A DNA stretch of 64,000 nucleotides from Tichowtungia aerotolerans (GCF_009905215.1 NZ_CP047593.1:3724900-3788899); one strand, 5' to 3'. Counted from the first letter of the stretch, positions 7,716 to 21,126 are shown. The notes: generated by a model from the sequence alone, not told the origin. A program made the numbers and translations.

Positions 7716-10700
7716 ATGAAACCCATTTCTCTGTCTTTCCTGGCAACCGTCCTTCTAATTCAGCTAGCAACAGGAGCTCTACCCGATCTAACAGAACAGG
7801 AATTTGCGGATCCCCCGAACAATGCCCGGCCTTTCACCTGGTGGCACTGGATGAACGGAAACGTGACAAAATACGGAATCACACAGGATCTGGAAGCCAT
7901 GAAACGGGTGGGAATCGGCGGGTTTCATCTCTTTAACATCGACGCAGGCATTCCCAGGGGACCCGTCGATTACTGGAGTCCGGAATGGTTCAGTCTTCTG
8001 AAATACGCGGGCGACGAGGCATCCCGATTGAATCTGGAAATGACCTTTCACAACTGCGCAGGCTGGCAGGCCGCCGGTGGTCCATGGATTACACCGGATA
8101 TGGGCCATCAGCAGGTGGTCTGGACCGAAAATACCGTCCGAAGGGGCCAACCCGTCATCCTACCTAAATTCACAACTCAACGGAACCCGCAGGTTCCGTT
8201 GGTTGAACTGATCAAAGGATTCGGACTGAATCCGGATGAGATTAAACAGGAAGTCCTGACAGATCGCTATTATCGCGATATCGATGTGCTGGCATTTCCG
8301 ACGCCAAAACGTTCTTCCGTCGATCAGGAGTTCCGACTCAACCGCTGGAAGGAAAAAGCCGGGTTCGTCTGCCATAGAGAACCCCCGGCTCAACAGGGAA
8401 AAACCGACTCCATCATTCAAAAAGATGATATTCTGATCCTTTCAGAGCGAATGAGTCCAGACGGCACACTGGACTGGACGCCACCTGACAACCAGGAATG
8501 GACGGTCATCCGCTTCGGGTACGCTCCGACCGGAAAACATATTCATCCCGCCCCCCCCGGAGCACTCGGATTTGAATTCGACAAAATGAGCCGGGCAGCG
8601 GCAACCCTTCATTTTCAGAAAGGGTTGCTGCCCATTATTAACCTGCTGAACGGTGACCGAAAACAACGGCTCAAGGCCGTCCTCGTCGACAGCTATGAAG
8701 CGAAAGAACTGAACTGGACGCCGCTCATGCCGCAGAATTTCCGGGAACTGCGCGGTTACGAACTGACACGCTACCTGCCGGCACTGACCGGTCGGGTCGT
8801 AAACAGCATTGATGAAACCGAACATTTTCTCTGGGACTGGCGCCGAACAATCTCTGATCTGATCGTACAGAACTTTTACGAATACATGACTGAACAGTGC
8901 CATGAATTCGACATTGAACTGGTCTCGGAAGCCAACGGCATGAACACCCAGTTCAATGCATTTGATGCGGCTTCTCCATTGGACATGCCGATGTGCGAAT
9001 TCTGGGCCGACCGCCCCGTTTGGGGGGCGCATAAACCCATCACCACGCTTCGAGACCTCCGGGGACTTCATTACGTCGGCGCCGAAGCATTTACTCATGG
9101 CGGAAGGTCGGATCTTTCGCCCTACCAAACGCATCCGGCCCTCTTTAAAATGCAGGGCGACGCGAATTTCGCTCTCGGTGTTAACAGGTTTATCTTTCAC
9201 ACATGGAGTCATCAGCCGTTTGACTGCAGTCTCGCCACACCGGTCATGAGTATGGGACCGTTCGGCACACACTTTAACCGTAACAATACATGGTTTGAAC
9301 AGTCCTCCGCCTGGTTGAAATACCTCGCCCGATGCCAGTACATGCTGCAGAAAGGACGCCTCTCCGCCGACGTCTGCTACTTCGTCGGCGATTCACCTAA
9401 AGACGGATTTAATATGGGGTTCTCGCGAACCGAATTCGAAAAAGGATCCCCTCGCGGCCAGTTCAACCGGGTTGGCCACAATCAGGTCATTCGCAGTTAT
9501 GATTACGACTTCCATACGGTGAACGGTCGGTTGCTTCAGGAAATGTATGCGGCGACGGACGGACGACTGACCCACCCCAACGGCATGAACTATCACTGCC
9601 TTGTCATCACGGACCCCACACGCAAAATATACCCAGAAACGCTTAAACATATTGAAAAGCTCGTCCGGAACGGCGTAACGCTCGTCGGCGACCGTCCAGC
9701 CCGGGAATGTTTCACGCTCGAAGAAAACAGCCGGAATTATGAAAAAACAGTCGAGCGGCTTTTTCCAAGCTCCGGAACTTCCATTGGAAAAGGAAACGTC
9801 TTCCCGGCACAAAAAGACCTCAGCTTTTTTCTCAAAGAACAGGGACTGCATCCCGACCTGGAAATGGAACCGAAGGACCGGATCAACGATGTTCTGTTCA
9901 TGCACCGGATTGTACAGGATGAAAACATGGAATTCTACTTCCTGACGAACCTGCGCGACCATCCTGTTTCCGGCAGTTTCACATTCCGGATCGAGGGAAA
10001 GATCCCGGAAATCTGGACCCCTGAAACCGGCATATCAGAGGATGCCCCGGCCTATAAAAACACAGCAGATGGAAGAACCCGCCTGAATCTGTCATTTAAA
10101 GAAAATGAATCCCTCTTTGTTGTATTCCGCAAAAATATTCCGCCGGAAATTCATCCGGTGCAATTTGACGCTGACAGCGCCATCATCAAAAAACTGAATG
10201 ACGGCCGCCTAATGATCAAAAACAGAACAGCGGAAACCGTCCGGATTGTACTCTCTTCCGGAAAAGAGCGAACCGTTTCGCTTTCCGACGCCCGTCCCCT
10301 TGAAGAACTGACCGAATGGTCCCTCAGCTTCCCGCCCGAATGGGGCGGCAGGCAGGACATCCGGCTCCCGGCGCTGACAGACTGGACTGCACTCGACCGC
10401 TTTGATGAAAAATATTTTTCAGGCACCGCAGTGTATAATACCGAACTGAATCTGCCTGACAGCTATCAGAAAGACCGCGAAGGCCTCCTGCTGGATCTCG
10501 GCGACGTGGAAGTCATCGCGGAAGTCTTTCTGAACGGAAAAGACCTGGGTGTTCTGTGGCACCGCCCGTTTGAAATCGACATTTCAGATGCCGTCAAGCC
10601 CGGCCGGAACCGGCTGCAGATTAAAATCACCAACACGTGGAACAACCGCTTATGCGGTGATGCAAAACTGCCGGAAGAAAACAAGCAGCAGACCATCCAG

Positions 10701-10856
10701 TGGCTCTATGGCAAAGCAGCCTCCCGTCCTGAAACCGCACGAAAATCATTCTCGATATTCAACGCCTACCCGAAAAACAGCGGCCAATTGATCCCGGCCG
10801 GCCTGCTGGGCCCGGTACATCTGATTCCGTACAACAAAACAATAATTGACCAGTAA
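7716..10856 (+). CDS. GH106-type alpha-L-rhamnosidase-like glycoside hydrolase
   Basis: A 1046-residue secreted protein with a signal peptide at residues 1-20. The N-terminal block FTWWHWMNGNVTKYGITQDL followed by EAMKRVGIGGFHLFN, and the later FHNCAGWQAAGGPWITPDMG, are characteristic of glycoside hydrolase family 106, whose known members remove alpha-L-rhamnose from plant and algal polysaccharides. The C-terminal 150 residues form a GH2-like sugar-binding jelly roll (DLGDVEVIAEVFLNGKDLGVL), also usual in this family. GGAG lies 12 bases before the ATG. The gene is flanked by direct copies of the 5' end of the neighbouring phosphatase gene, which points to insertion or duplication. Substrate is inferred from family only. 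Confidence 0.88.
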   Translation: MKPISLSFLATVLLIQLATGALPDLTEQEFADPPNNARPFTWWHWMNGNVTKYGITQDLEAMKRVGIGGFHLFNIDAGIPRGPVDYWSPEWFSLLKYAGDEASRLNLEMTFHNCAGWQAAGGPWITPDMGHQQVVWTENTVRRGQPVILPKFTTQRNPQVPLVELIKGFGLNPDEIKQEVLTDRYYRDIDVLAFPTPKRSSVDQEFRLNRWKEKAGFVCHREPPAQQGKTDSIIQKDDILILSERMSPDGTLDWTPPDNQEWTVIRFGYAPTGKHIHPAPPGALGFEFDKMSRAAATLHFQKGLLPIINLLNGDRKQRLKAVLVDSYEAKELNWTPLMPQNFRELRGYELTRYLPALTGRVVNSIDETEHFLWDWRRTISDLIVQNFYEYMTEQCHEFDIELVSEANGMNTQFNAFDAASPLDMPMCEFWADRPVWGAHKPITTLRDLRGLHYVGAEAFTHGGRSDLSPYQTHPALFKMQGDANFALGVNRFIFHTWSHQPFDCSLATPVMSMGPFGTHFNRNNTWFEQSSAWLKYLARCQYMLQKGRLSADVCYFVGDSPKDGFNMGFSRTEFEKGSPRGQFNRVGHNQVIRSYDYDFHTVNGRLLQEMYAATDGRLTHPNGMNYHCLVITDPTRKIYPETLKHIEKLVRNGVTLVGDRPARECFTLEENSRNYEKTVERLFPSSGTSIGKGNVFPAQKDLSFFLKEQGLHPDLEMEPKDRINDVLFMHRIVQDENMEFYFLTNLRDHPVSGSFTFRIEGKIPEIWTPETGISEDAPAYKNTADGRTRLNLSFKENESLFVVFRKNIPPEIHPVQFDADSAIIKKLNDGRLMIKNRTAETVRIVLSSGKERTVSLSDARPLEELTEWSLSFPPEWGGRQDIRLPALTDWTALDRFDEKYFSGTAVYNTELNLPDSYQKDREGLLLDLGDVEVIAEVFLNGKDLGVLWHRPFEIDISDAVKPGRNRLQIKITNTWNNRLCGDAKLPEENKQQTIQWLYGKAASRPETARKSFSIFNAYPKNSGQLIPAGLLGPVHLIPYNKTIIDQ

Positions 10857-10951
10857 ACCCCTCTTACCAAAAGATCGGCAGACGGTTATTCCTCTCAAAC
10901 CGGTTTTTCAGCAGACTTGCGAAAGTACCGGCGCACAGGTACCTTCTTCGG

Positions 10952-11731
10952 ATGCAAAACCCAACGACTCAACAGCTTTTAGACGTATGCATGGAAGCCG
11001 CGCGCACCGCAGGACTCCATGCACTCAAAAACATACACCGTCGCGAAGAAACGTTGGCGACCTTCGACCATGACATCAAGTTGGTGATGGATCGAGAATG
11101 CCAGACGATCGCGGAAGAAATCGTCCATTCACATTTTCCGGAACATGCAATTCTCGGCGAAGAAGGCGCCATCAGCAAAGAACACGAATTTGAGTGGATC
11201 ATCGACCCCATCGACGGCACGGCAAACTACACTCGCGGCATCCCGACGTGGTGCTGCTCCATTGCTGTGCGCCGCAACCAGACCATGCTGGCAGGCTGCG
11301 TCTACGTCCCCGATCTGGATGAGTGCTTTACCGCAACCTTGGACGGACCCGCCCTGCTCAATGGAGACCCCATCCAAGTCTCGAACATTCCAACCCTTGA
11401 AAAAGCCACCTTTTTCGGCGGATTCACCAAAGATATCGACCCGCGCGCAGTTCGCCTGGTCGCAGACCTGTCACCGCGCGTCAGCAAACTTCGCATCATC
11501 GGCTGTGCCGCCATCGACACCTGCCATGTCGCCTGCGGCCGCTCCGACGCCTACTACGAGCCAGGGCTCTACATCTGGGATGTTGCCGCGGCCGGGCTGA
11601 TCGCCGAACGCGCCGGCGCCGTCATCACCGAATGGCCGCGTAACGAAGAGCACGGATGCCGCTTTCTCTGTTCGACTCCCGCAATCCATGAAGACCTCAA
11701 ACAGATCATCGGAAACCACTTCGGCTCATGA
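10952..11731 (+). CDS. Inositol monophosphatase family phosphatase
   Basis: A 259-residue Mg2+-dependent phosphatase. The metal-binding motifs are intact: GEEG at 69-72, DPIDGT at 85-90 and the WDVAA block with Asp210. Length matches SuhB-type inositol monophosphatases. The DPIDGT-ANYTRGIPTW context also recalls HisN-type histidinol-phosphatases of the same superfamily, and a hisB gene lies 10 kb away, so histidinol phosphate is a possible substrate. No strong ribosome site precedes the ATG. The stop overlaps the start of the methyltransferase gene (ATGA), so the two are translationally coupled. Confidence 0.88.
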   Translation: MQNPTTQQLLDVCMEAARTAGLHALKNIHRREETLATFDHDIKLVMDRECQTIAEEIVHSHFPEHAILGEEGAISKEHEFEWIIDPIDGTANYTRGIPTWCCSIAVRRNQTMLAGCVYVPDLDECFTATLDGPALLNGDPIQVSNIPTLEKATFFGGFTKDIDPRAVRLVADLSPRVSKLRIIGCAAIDTCHVACGRSDAYYEPGLYIWDVAAAGLIAERAGAVITEWPRNEEHGCRFLCSTPAIHEDLKQIIGNHFGS

Positions 11732-12552
11732 CAAAGAAAAAACAGCTGCCGGACCTGCACTATTTTTATGAGGCCTCCGTTCAGGGCGTGGACTGGGACG
11801 TCGACTTCGCCGCCCGCGTGTTCAAAAACAAGCGTAACCGCAAGCCGCTGGATCTGCGCGAGGATTTCTGCGGAACAGCAGCCCTGGCCTGCGAGTGGGT
11901 CGGCCACTCCTCAAAACGCCGGGCATGGGGTGTGGACATCGACCAGCCGACACTCGACTGGAGCATGGAGCATAACATCCCATACCTCGACAAAAAGGCC
12001 GGAAAAATCGAACTGGTCTGCGGCGATGTGATGACCGCAAAAACGCCGCCGGTCGATCTGGTGATGGCGCTTAACTTTTCCTACTGCATTTTCAAAACCC
12101 GCGACCTGCTCCGTGCCTACTTTGAAAAAGTACGTAAAAACCTGAAAAAAGACGGCATATTCGTGATAGATCTCTACGGCGGCACCGAAGCCATCGAAGC
12201 CAAACTCGAACCGCGCGATGTCGACGGTTTCACCGCTGCAGACGGAACCAAAGTTCCGCCGTTCGAATACATCTGGGATCAGGATGTCTACAACGTGATC
12301 GACCACCATGTGGTCAACTACATCCATTTCAAAGTTCCAGGGTTCGGAAAGATCGAAAAAGCCTTCACCTACGACTGGCGGCTGTGGACCCTGCCCGAGA
12401 TTCAGGAACTGCTGATCGAAGCCGGGTTTAAATCCGCCGAGGTCTACCTGCACGGATGGAACGACGAAGGCGAATCCGACGACACCTACAAAAAGCGCAC
12501 CTATTACGAAAACTCGCTCGGCTGGGTCGCCTACATTGTCGGTATCAAATAG
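11728..12552 (+). CDS. Class I SAM-dependent methyltransferase
   Basis: A 274-residue protein with a Rossmann-like methyltransferase core. Motif I is LREDFCGTAAL (about residues 43-53), the acidic residue binding the ribose of SAM is in GVDID (68-72), and the segment DLVMALNFSYCIFKTRDLLR with the downstream NLKKDGIFVIDLYGG gives motifs III and IV. The substrate cannot be told. It overlaps the phosphatase stop codon by four bases and is followed by an intrinsic terminator at 12683-12708, closing this transcription unit. Confidence 0.8.
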   Translation: MTKKKQLPDLHYFYEASVQGVDWDVDFAARVFKNKRNRKPLDLREDFCGTAALACEWVGHSSKRRAWGVDIDQPTLDWSMEHNIPYLDKKAGKIELVCGDVMTAKTPPVDLVMALNFSYCIFKTRDLLRAYFEKVRKNLKKDGIFVIDLYGGTEAIEAKLEPRDVDGFTAADGTKVPPFEYIWDQDVYNVIDHHVVNYIHFKVPGFGKIEKAFTYDWRLWTLPEIQELLIEAGFKSAEVYLHGWNDEGESDDTYKKRTYYENSLGWVAYIVGIK

Positions 12553-12613
12553 TTTCCGGGGCTTGGAGCCGGCTCATCCAGACCTTGAAAAAAGCACTGC
12601 CCGAACGCCCTGA

Positions 12614-15247
<2,634 letters not shown>

Positions 15248-15261
15248 GGGAACACACGATT

Positions 15262-17802
15262 ATGGACAACACGAACGAACGAATTGATCTGATCAATATT
15301 GAAGATGAAATGCAGCGCGCCTACATCGACTATTCGATGTCGGTGATTGTCGGCCGCGCCCTGCCCGATGCCCGTGACGGACTCAAGCCGGGAAACCGGC
15401 GTATTCTTTACGCGATGAAGGAACGCGGATGGACACACAGCAAAGCCTACGTCAAATGCGCGAAAGTCGTCGGTGAAGTGATCGGTAACTACCACCCGCA
15501 CGGTGACAGCGCCGTCTACGACACCATGGTCCGTATGGCTCAGGAATGGGCCATGCGCGGCATGATGATCGACGGACAGGGAAACTTCGGATCGATCGAC
15601 GGTGACCGCGCGGCGGCCTATCGATACACCGAGTGCCGCCTGCAGCCGCTCGCCGAGGAAATGCTGACGGATATCGACAAAAACACGGTCGACATGCAGC
15701 CGAACTTTGACGAATCGCTGATGGAGCCAGCCGTACTGCCGGCGCGCATTCCCAACCTGCTGGTCAACGGATCCACCGGTATCGCCGTCGGGATGGCCAC
15801 CAATATTCCGCCGCACAACCTCGGCGAAGTCGTGGACGGGACCATCGCCCTGATTGATAACCCGGAAGCCACGATTGAAGACCTCTGCGAATACATCAAA
15901 GGCCCGGATTTCCCGACCGGCGGCATGGTTTACGGTCTCGGTGCCGTCCGGGATTTCTACACCACCGGCCGCGGTAAGATCAAAATGCGCGGAAAAGCGG
16001 AAATCGTAGAAGATGACAACGGAAAGGCCCGCATCATCATCACCGAAATCCCCTACGCGCTGAACAAAACCCTGCTGATCCAGAAGATGGTTCATCTGGT
16101 GCGCGACAAGGTGCTCGAGGGAATTTCCGACATTCGCGATGAGTCCGGCAAAGAAGGCATCCGCCTGGTTGTAGAACTGAAACGCAACGCTGTTCCGCGT
16201 GTGATGCTCAACAGCATCTACAAATACACGCAGATGGAATCGACCTTCGGCTCCATCATGCTGGCCATTGACAAAGGCAAACCGCGCATTATGAACATCA
16301 AAGAAGCGCTGCAGTGCTTCATTGACCATCGTTTTGATGTGGTTACCCGCCGCACGCAGTTCGATCTCGACAAAGCCAAAGCACGTGCACATATCCTCGA
16401 AGGATTCCTGATCGCCATGGACAACATGGACGAAGTCGTCCGCATCATTCGCGATTCGAAAAACCGCGATGAAGCCCAGGATCGACTGATGGATAAATTC
16501 GGCCTGAGCGAAATCCAGGCCAAGGCCATCCTCGATATGCGCCTGTATCAGCTGACCGGCCTCGAACGCGAAAAAGTGGAAGCCGAATATGCCGAACTCA
16601 AAAAACTGATGGAATACCTCGAAGACCTTTTGGCCCACCCGGCCAAGATCTTCGGAGTCATCAAGGAAGACCTCGAACAGATTCGCGCCAAATACGGCGA
16701 TGTCCGCCGCACCGAACTGTGCATCAACGAAGGCGAAATCAACATGGAAGACCTCATCGCGGATGAGGCCTGCGTGATTACGCTTTCCAACACCGGCTAC
16801 ATCAAACGCGTCCCGACCGACACCTATCGTCAGCAGCGGCGCGGCGGAAAAGGCGTCATCGGCATGTCCACAAAGGATGAGGACTTTGTGGAGCATATCT
16901 TCAGTGCGTCCACCCACGACTATCTGCTCTGTTTCACTGAAGCAGGTCGCATGTACTGGCTGAAAGCCTACTATGTGCCGGAAGGAACCCGTCAGAGCCG
17001 CGGCCGCTCACTGGCCAACGTGCTGGAAATGGCACCCGATGAAAAACTGGCAGCCATTCTCTGTGTGCGCGAACTGGATGACGACTCGCACAACCTCATT
17101 ATGGCCACCAAAAACGGGATCGTGAAAAAGACCGTTCTCTCAGCCTACAAGAACGTGCGCGCCGCCGGCGTCAAAGCCATCAACATTGATGAAGATGACA
17201 AACTGCTCGGCGTCAAACTCACCAACGGCGAGGATGAAATCATCCTCAGCATGAAAAACGGCAAGGCAATCCGCTTCAACGAAACGGATGCCCGTCCGCT
17301 CGGCCGTGTTTCACGCGGAGTCAAAGGCGTCACCCTCACCGATGATGACGAAGTTGTCACCATCGAGATCGTTGATACCGAGGCCACCATGATGGCCATC
17401 ACCGAAAACGGTTACGGAAAACGCACCAGCTTTGATGAATACCGTACGCAGAGCCGCGGCGGGAAAGGCATCATCAGCATTCAGACCACGGAACGCAACG
17501 GCAAGGTTGTCAGCGCGCACGCAGTGCACGACGACCACCGCCTGATGCTCATCTCCGAAGGTGGACAGATGATCTGCATCGGAGCCAGCGATCTGCGTAT
17601 TATCGGACGCAACACGCAGGGGGTTAGGCTCTTCAACCTCAAGGAAGGTGACAAACTTGTTTCCGCCGCCGTCCTCGATCCGGAAGAAGACGCTGAAGAA
17701 ACTGCCGAAGGCGCAGTGGAAACAGCGGAAGCTGCAGAAACGATTGAGGCTCCTGAAGTTTCAGCGGAGGCAGAAGAAACCCCGGACGAAACGGCTGAAT
17801 AG
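15262..17802 (+). CDS. gyrA: DNA gyrase subunit A
   Basis: An 846-residue protein with catalytic tyrosine 122 in the RYTECRL motif and the GyrA box QQRRGGKG, which separates gyrase from topoisomerase IV. The quinolone-resistance region reads [17 protein letters not shown], with serine 83 and aspartate 87 as in sensitive enzymes. The C-terminal beta-pinwheel repeats are present, followed by an acidic glutamate/alanine-rich tail of about 40 residues. AGGGAACA lies just upstream of the ATG. It follows gyrB by 14 bases and precedes the YciH-like gene by two bases, so all three probably share one transcript. Confidence 0.97.
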   Translation: MDNTNERIDLINIEDEMQRAYIDYSMSVIVGRALPDARDGLKPGNRRILYAMKERGWTHSKAYVKCAKVVGEVIGNYHPHGDSAVYDTMVRMAQEWAMRGMMIDGQGNFGSIDGDRAAAYRYTECRLQPLAEEMLTDIDKNTVDMQPNFDESLMEPAVLPARIPNLLVNGSTGIAVGMATNIPPHNLGEVVDGTIALIDNPEATIEDLCEYIKGPDFPTGGMVYGLGAVRDFYTTGRGKIKMRGKAEIVEDDNGKARIIITEIPYALNKTLLIQKMVHLVRDKVLEGISDIRDESGKEGIRLVVELKRNAVPRVMLNSIYKYTQMESTFGSIMLAIDKGKPRIMNIKEALQCFIDHRFDVVTRRTQFDLDKAKARAHILEGFLIAMDNMDEVVRIIRDSKNRDEAQDRLMDKFGLSEIQAKAILDMRLYQLTGLEREKVEAEYAELKKLMEYLEDLLAHPAKIFGVIKEDLEQIRAKYGDVRRTELCINEGEINMEDLIADEACVITLSNTGYIKRVPTDTYRQQRRGGKGVIGMSTKDEDFVEHIFSASTHDYLLCFTEAGRMYWLKAYYVPEGTRQSRGRSLANVLEMAPDEKLAAILCVRELDDDSHNLIMATKNGIVKKTVLSAYKNVRAAGVKAINIDEDDKLLGVKLTNGEDEIILSMKNGKAIRFNETDARPLGRVSRGVKGVTLTDDDEVVTIEIVDTEATMMAITENGYGKRTSFDEYRTQSRGGKGIISIQTTERNGKVVSAHAVHDDHRLMLISEGGQMICIGASDLRIIGRNTQGVRLFNLKEGDKLVSAAVLDPEEDAEETAEGAVETAEAAETIEAPEVSAEAEETPDETAE

Positions 17803-17804
17803 TC

Positions 17805-18161
17805 ATGAGCATTGATCTCAGCAATTTCGATATGGGCCCGGAGTGGAAACAATCCACTCCGGGCTCAAAACTTCCGCCTAAAAAGAAGAAGAAACAAAAA
17901 CAACCACCAAAGCAAAAAAACGACGGCGCAGTACGCGTCGGAAGAGAAACCAAAGGTCGCAAAGGTGCAGGAGTGACGGTCATTACCGGCATTCCCTCTC
18001 ACCCTGAAGGGCTCAAACAAATCGCCAAAGAACTGAAGCAGAAATGCGGAACCGGTGGAACCGTTAAAGGCAATGTGATCGAAATTCAGGGAGATCAGCG
18101 CGACCTGCTGGTCCAGGAGCTGTCCTCCCGCGGCTATACCGTTAAACGTGCCGGCGGATAG
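17805..18161 (+). CDS. yciH: SUI1/YciH-family translation initiation factor
   Basis: A 118-residue protein. A lysine-rich, probably disordered N-terminus (residues 1-50) precedes a SUI1-fold domain (about 52-116) with the characteristic GVTVITGIPSHPEGL and LKQKCGTGGTVKG segments. Bacterial YciH resembles eukaryotic eIF1 and is thought to influence start-codon fidelity at the ribosome. It starts two bases after the gyrA stop. A strong 12-bp hairpin falls at codons 11-20 (17836-17864), which could affect its expression. Confidence 0.88.
   Translation: MSIDLSNFDMGPEWKQSTPGSKLPPKKKKKQKQPPKQKNDGAVRVGRETKGRKGAGVTVITGIPSHPEGLKQIAKELKQKCGTGGTVKGNVIEIQGDQRDLLVQELSSRGYTVKRAGG
17836..17864. other. Strong GC-rich hairpin inside the YciH-like gene
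   Basis: A perfect 12-bp inverted repeat, GCCCGGAGTGGA and TCCACTCCGGGC, with a 5-base loop. It begins 31 bases after the start codon. There is no T-tract after it on either strand, so it does not look like an ordinary terminator. Confidence 0.7.
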
Positions 18162-18181
18162 AGCCGACCTCCCAAAACAAA

Positions 18182-18210
18182 TTGTTTCCAGCCGAACTTT
18201 CTGCTATAAA
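18182..18210 (+). promoter_or_regulatory. Candidate sigma-70-type promoter for the BNR-repeat protein
   Basis: TTGTTT at 18182-18187 and TATAAA at 18205-18210 are separated by 17 bases, about 45 bases before the ATG at 18256. The match is good, but no transcript data support it. Confidence 0.45.
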
Positions 18211-18255
18211 TTTTCGGTTCCAAACCTGTTATTTTCAGCAAAGGCTCCGGCTCTC

Positions 18256-21120
18256 ATGAAAAAAATATTGCATTTAACCGCAGCGCTCACTTTCGCCTAT
18301 GCACTCTCCGCCCGAAGTTTAGATTTCAGCAGCGTTCCCGGCGTTGTATTGGATCATCAGGACACGTATTACGGCTGGTTTTACTCAACCCCCGAAAAAT
18401 TCATTTCCGACCCGGAAATTCTGGTGCTGTCCAGCGGCGATTACCTTGCCTCACACGCACTGGCCGGACGCGAATCCGGTTCCGACTCCTCCGGATTGAC
18501 CTCTGTTTTTCGTTCTACCGATCAGGGAGCAACATGGACTCAAGTGAGTTCGGATATCACCGGTCTGTTGCGCGCCAGCATGATTGAACATAACGGTGCT
18601 GTTTATCTGATGGGAACCCTGAATGATGACGGCGGCGGTATCGTGATCGCCAAATCGACGGATCACGGTGCAACATGGACAAAATCCGCAACCTTTACAT
18701 ACAGCGGACTGGCGACACCCAATAATCCAGTCGTTTTTCAGGATCGCATCTGGAGTGCCGCCGGTACGGCCAGCGTTTCCGCACCCTCTGATGCGGCCAA
18801 CCTGCTTCTGCCAGCAACCTGGACTCGAACCGGCGGCTTCCCGGCAATTCAGGCAAGCTGGCCCGGCGATTTTATCGGTGAAGGCCAGATTGTGGCGTCA
18901 CCGAATCTTGGTCTGTTTATTATGCCCAAGGTAAAATACGAACCGCTAACGGCTTTGGCCCGGGTCGATGCCTCCACCGGCGTTGTGGCATTTGATCCTG
19001 ATCATGATTTTGCCTCCCTGCCAGGCGGCGAGAAAAAAATCGGCGCCGGCTATGACAGCGTTTCCGGCCGTTTTTTTGCGCTGACCCAGCCGATTCTTCC
19101 GGTTCATGCCGATTCCGGAATTGCCTCCGACATGATCCGCAACAGCGCTGCAATTCTAAGCTCAACCGATCTGTATAACTGGAAAATCGAAAAGTTTCTT
19201 CTCTATTCTTCTGATGTTGAAAAAGATGGATTCGGATATATGAACTTTGATTTCGACGGCGATGATATGGTGCTGGTTTCCCGAACCGCATGGCCGGTTG
19301 GAGGCGATGATCCCGACCGGGGACACGATTCCAACCTGCTGACATTTCACCGGATTGAGAACGTCCGCAACCTGATTCCCGATCATTACCTGGCCATCAG
19401 CGGAAACCGCATTCTGAGGTATGAGCGCACAGCAGATCCAAAAGACGATAACGTTCCCCTGGGCGACTTCCCGCTGGGATCAATCTTTGACAGAGCCGCT
19501 CTCAGCAGTCCCACGAGGCTGGGACAGACGGCCGACGGGTCCGTTTATATTCAGGAGTCCGGCGGCCGCATTCTGTGTTTTGATGCAACGGGAAATTTCC
19601 TGCATACAACCAACGCTTCGCCTGTCATGTTGCAGCCTCCGCCGCTGACGATCAGCCAGCCGGCCGGCGGCACATGCGCATGGACGACACCCGAATCAGA
19701 CGACTGGACCGACCCGCTCAACTGGTATTACTGGAACCGTGCCGACACGTCCGAAGAGGTTGCCGTTTTTGGCAGTGCGGCGTCCACTGCGACATCCGTT
19801 ACGATTCCATCCATCTCAAAAGAATATCTTTTTGGAAACGCCGATGAGCTGAGCGAATGGCTGACCAGAAATATCACCAATGCCGTTGTAAACAACGGCA
19901 CTTATCAGGCAACTCCTGTCACAACCGACCCTTATATTTACCGCACCGATCAGTCATTTTTTGGAAACGAAGTTCCTGAAATCAAAGTCCGCATGAAAGC
20001 GTCCGCAAATACAACGCTCCAGTTTTACTGGGGGACTGCCGCTGCAAACTCTTTTTCGGGAACCCGGGTTGTTACTGCTCCTTACACAGGCAACGGTGAG
20101 TTTCAGACGCTTACTTTTTCGCTCGCCGGCCATGCACAATGGGACGGACAGCTCATCAAGCGCATACGGGTTGACCCGGTTAACGGGTCACTGGCTGCGT
20201 TCGAAATCGACAGCATAACTGTTAAAGAAATCCCGACATATGTCAAAGGCCTGCAGTTTCGTAACTCACAGTCCTACACCCTTTCCGGATCTGGTTTTAT
20301 TTCCATCAAGGCGGATTCAGGAAAAGGATCCATTCATGTTTTCGAAGGACGTCATGAAATTCAGGTTCCAATCGTTCTCGAAAGCGATACCGATGCCGCA
20401 GCAGAGTCCGGCACAACTCTTGTATTTTCCGGAGGTATGGATCTCAACGGGAACACCCTGTCTGTTTCGGGAAGCGGAAATCTAACCGTCACAAACTCCT
20501 TCAGCATGGCGGAGGGAACTCTGTCAGTAACCAACGGTTCCGTTGTTGCAATGAATGTCGCCACCGGCGATTTCAACGGAACTCTGGAGTTCAACGGCGG
20601 CAGCAGTTTTTCCCCCGAAATCGACGATACATTCAAGATCCTGGCCGGCAGCATCGCAACCAACCGATTCGCACAACTGTCTCTGCCTGTTCTTAAAGAA
20701 GGCCTCGGATGGGATACATCCATGCTGTATGACAACGGAACCATAACCGTGATCTCAGCAATTCCTGACACATGGAGAGCAGAATATGGTCTGGCAGATG
20801 ACGGCTCCGAGGACTTTATTGACTCCGATGGAGACAACATGGACAACTTTTCGGAATGGAAAGCAGGAACAGATCCGAAGGACCCACAGTCCTTCTTTTC
20901 TATCGCGCAAGATCCGTCCGATTTCCCTAATGGTTTCAAACTGCTGTGGAACAGTCTTTCTGGACGCACCTACCGGGTTGAAAGCGCCACCAATCTGTTG
21001 GCAATCCCGGCATTTCAAACGCTGACATCCGGAATCTCGGGCGTAAACAGCACGACGGAATTTGTTGATACAAACGCCGTCGCACTGCAGGCCCGTTACT
21101 ATCGAATCATTATCGAATAG
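18256..21120 (+). CDS. Secreted BNR/Asp-box sialidase-like protein
   Basis: About 954 residues. The ATG at 18256 gives a clean signal peptide (MKKILHLTAALTFAYALSA), while an in-frame upstream extension to 18148 does not. Two Asp-box repeats (STDQGATW and STDHGATW) and the surrounding beta-rich first 400 residues resemble the sialidase/BNR propeller fold. The middle is a passenger-like beta-rich region. The C-terminus carries a calcium-binding repeat (DSDGDNMDNFSEWKAGTDP) and a short domain (GRTYRVESATNL...ARYYRI) typical of exported proteins in this phylum. True sialidase activity is not proven, since the arginine triad cannot be placed with confidence. Confidence 0.75.
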   Translation: MKKILHLTAALTFAYALSARSLDFSSVPGVVLDHQDTYYGWFYSTPEKFISDPEILVLSSGDYLASHALAGRESGSDSSGLTSVFRSTDQGATWTQVSSDITGLLRASMIEHNGAVYLMGTLNDDGGGIVIAKSTDHGATWTKSATFTYSGLATPNNPVVFQDRIWSAAGTASVSAPSDAANLLLPATWTRTGGFPAIQASWPGDFIGEGQIVASPNLGLFIMPKVKYEPLTALARVDASTGVVAFDPDHDFASLPGGEKKIGAGYDSVSGRFFALTQPILPVHADSGIASDMIRNSAAILSSTDLYNWKIEKFLLYSSDVEKDGFGYMNFDFDGDDMVLVSRTAWPVGGDDPDRGHDSNLLTFHRIENVRNLIPDHYLAISGNRILRYERTADPKDDNVPLGDFPLGSIFDRAALSSPTRLGQTADGSVYIQESGGRILCFDATGNFLHTTNASPVMLQPPPLTISQPAGGTCAWTTPESDDWTDPLNWYYWNRADTSEEVAVFGSAASTATSVTIPSISKEYLFGNADELSEWLTRNITNAVVNNGTYQATPVTTDPYIYRTDQSFFGNEVPEIKVRMKASANTTLQFYWGTAAANSFSGTRVVTAPYTGNGEFQTLTFSLAGHAQWDGQLIKRIRVDPVNGSLAAFEIDSITVKEIPTYVKGLQFRNSQSYTLSGSGFISIKADSGKGSIHVFEGRHEIQVPIVLESDTDAAAESGTTLVFSGGMDLNGNTLSVSGSGNLTVTNSFSMAEGTLSVTNGSVVAMNVATGDFNGTLEFNGGSSFSPEIDDTFKILAGSIATNRFAQLSLPVLKEGLGWDTSMLYDNGTITVISAIPDTWRAEYGLADDGSEDFIDSDGDNMDNFSEWKAGTDPKDPQSFFSIAQDPSDFPNGFKLLWNSLSGRTYRVESATNLLAIPAFQTLTSGISGVNSTTEFVDTNAVALQARYYRIIIE

Positions 21121-21126
21121 CGCCGA

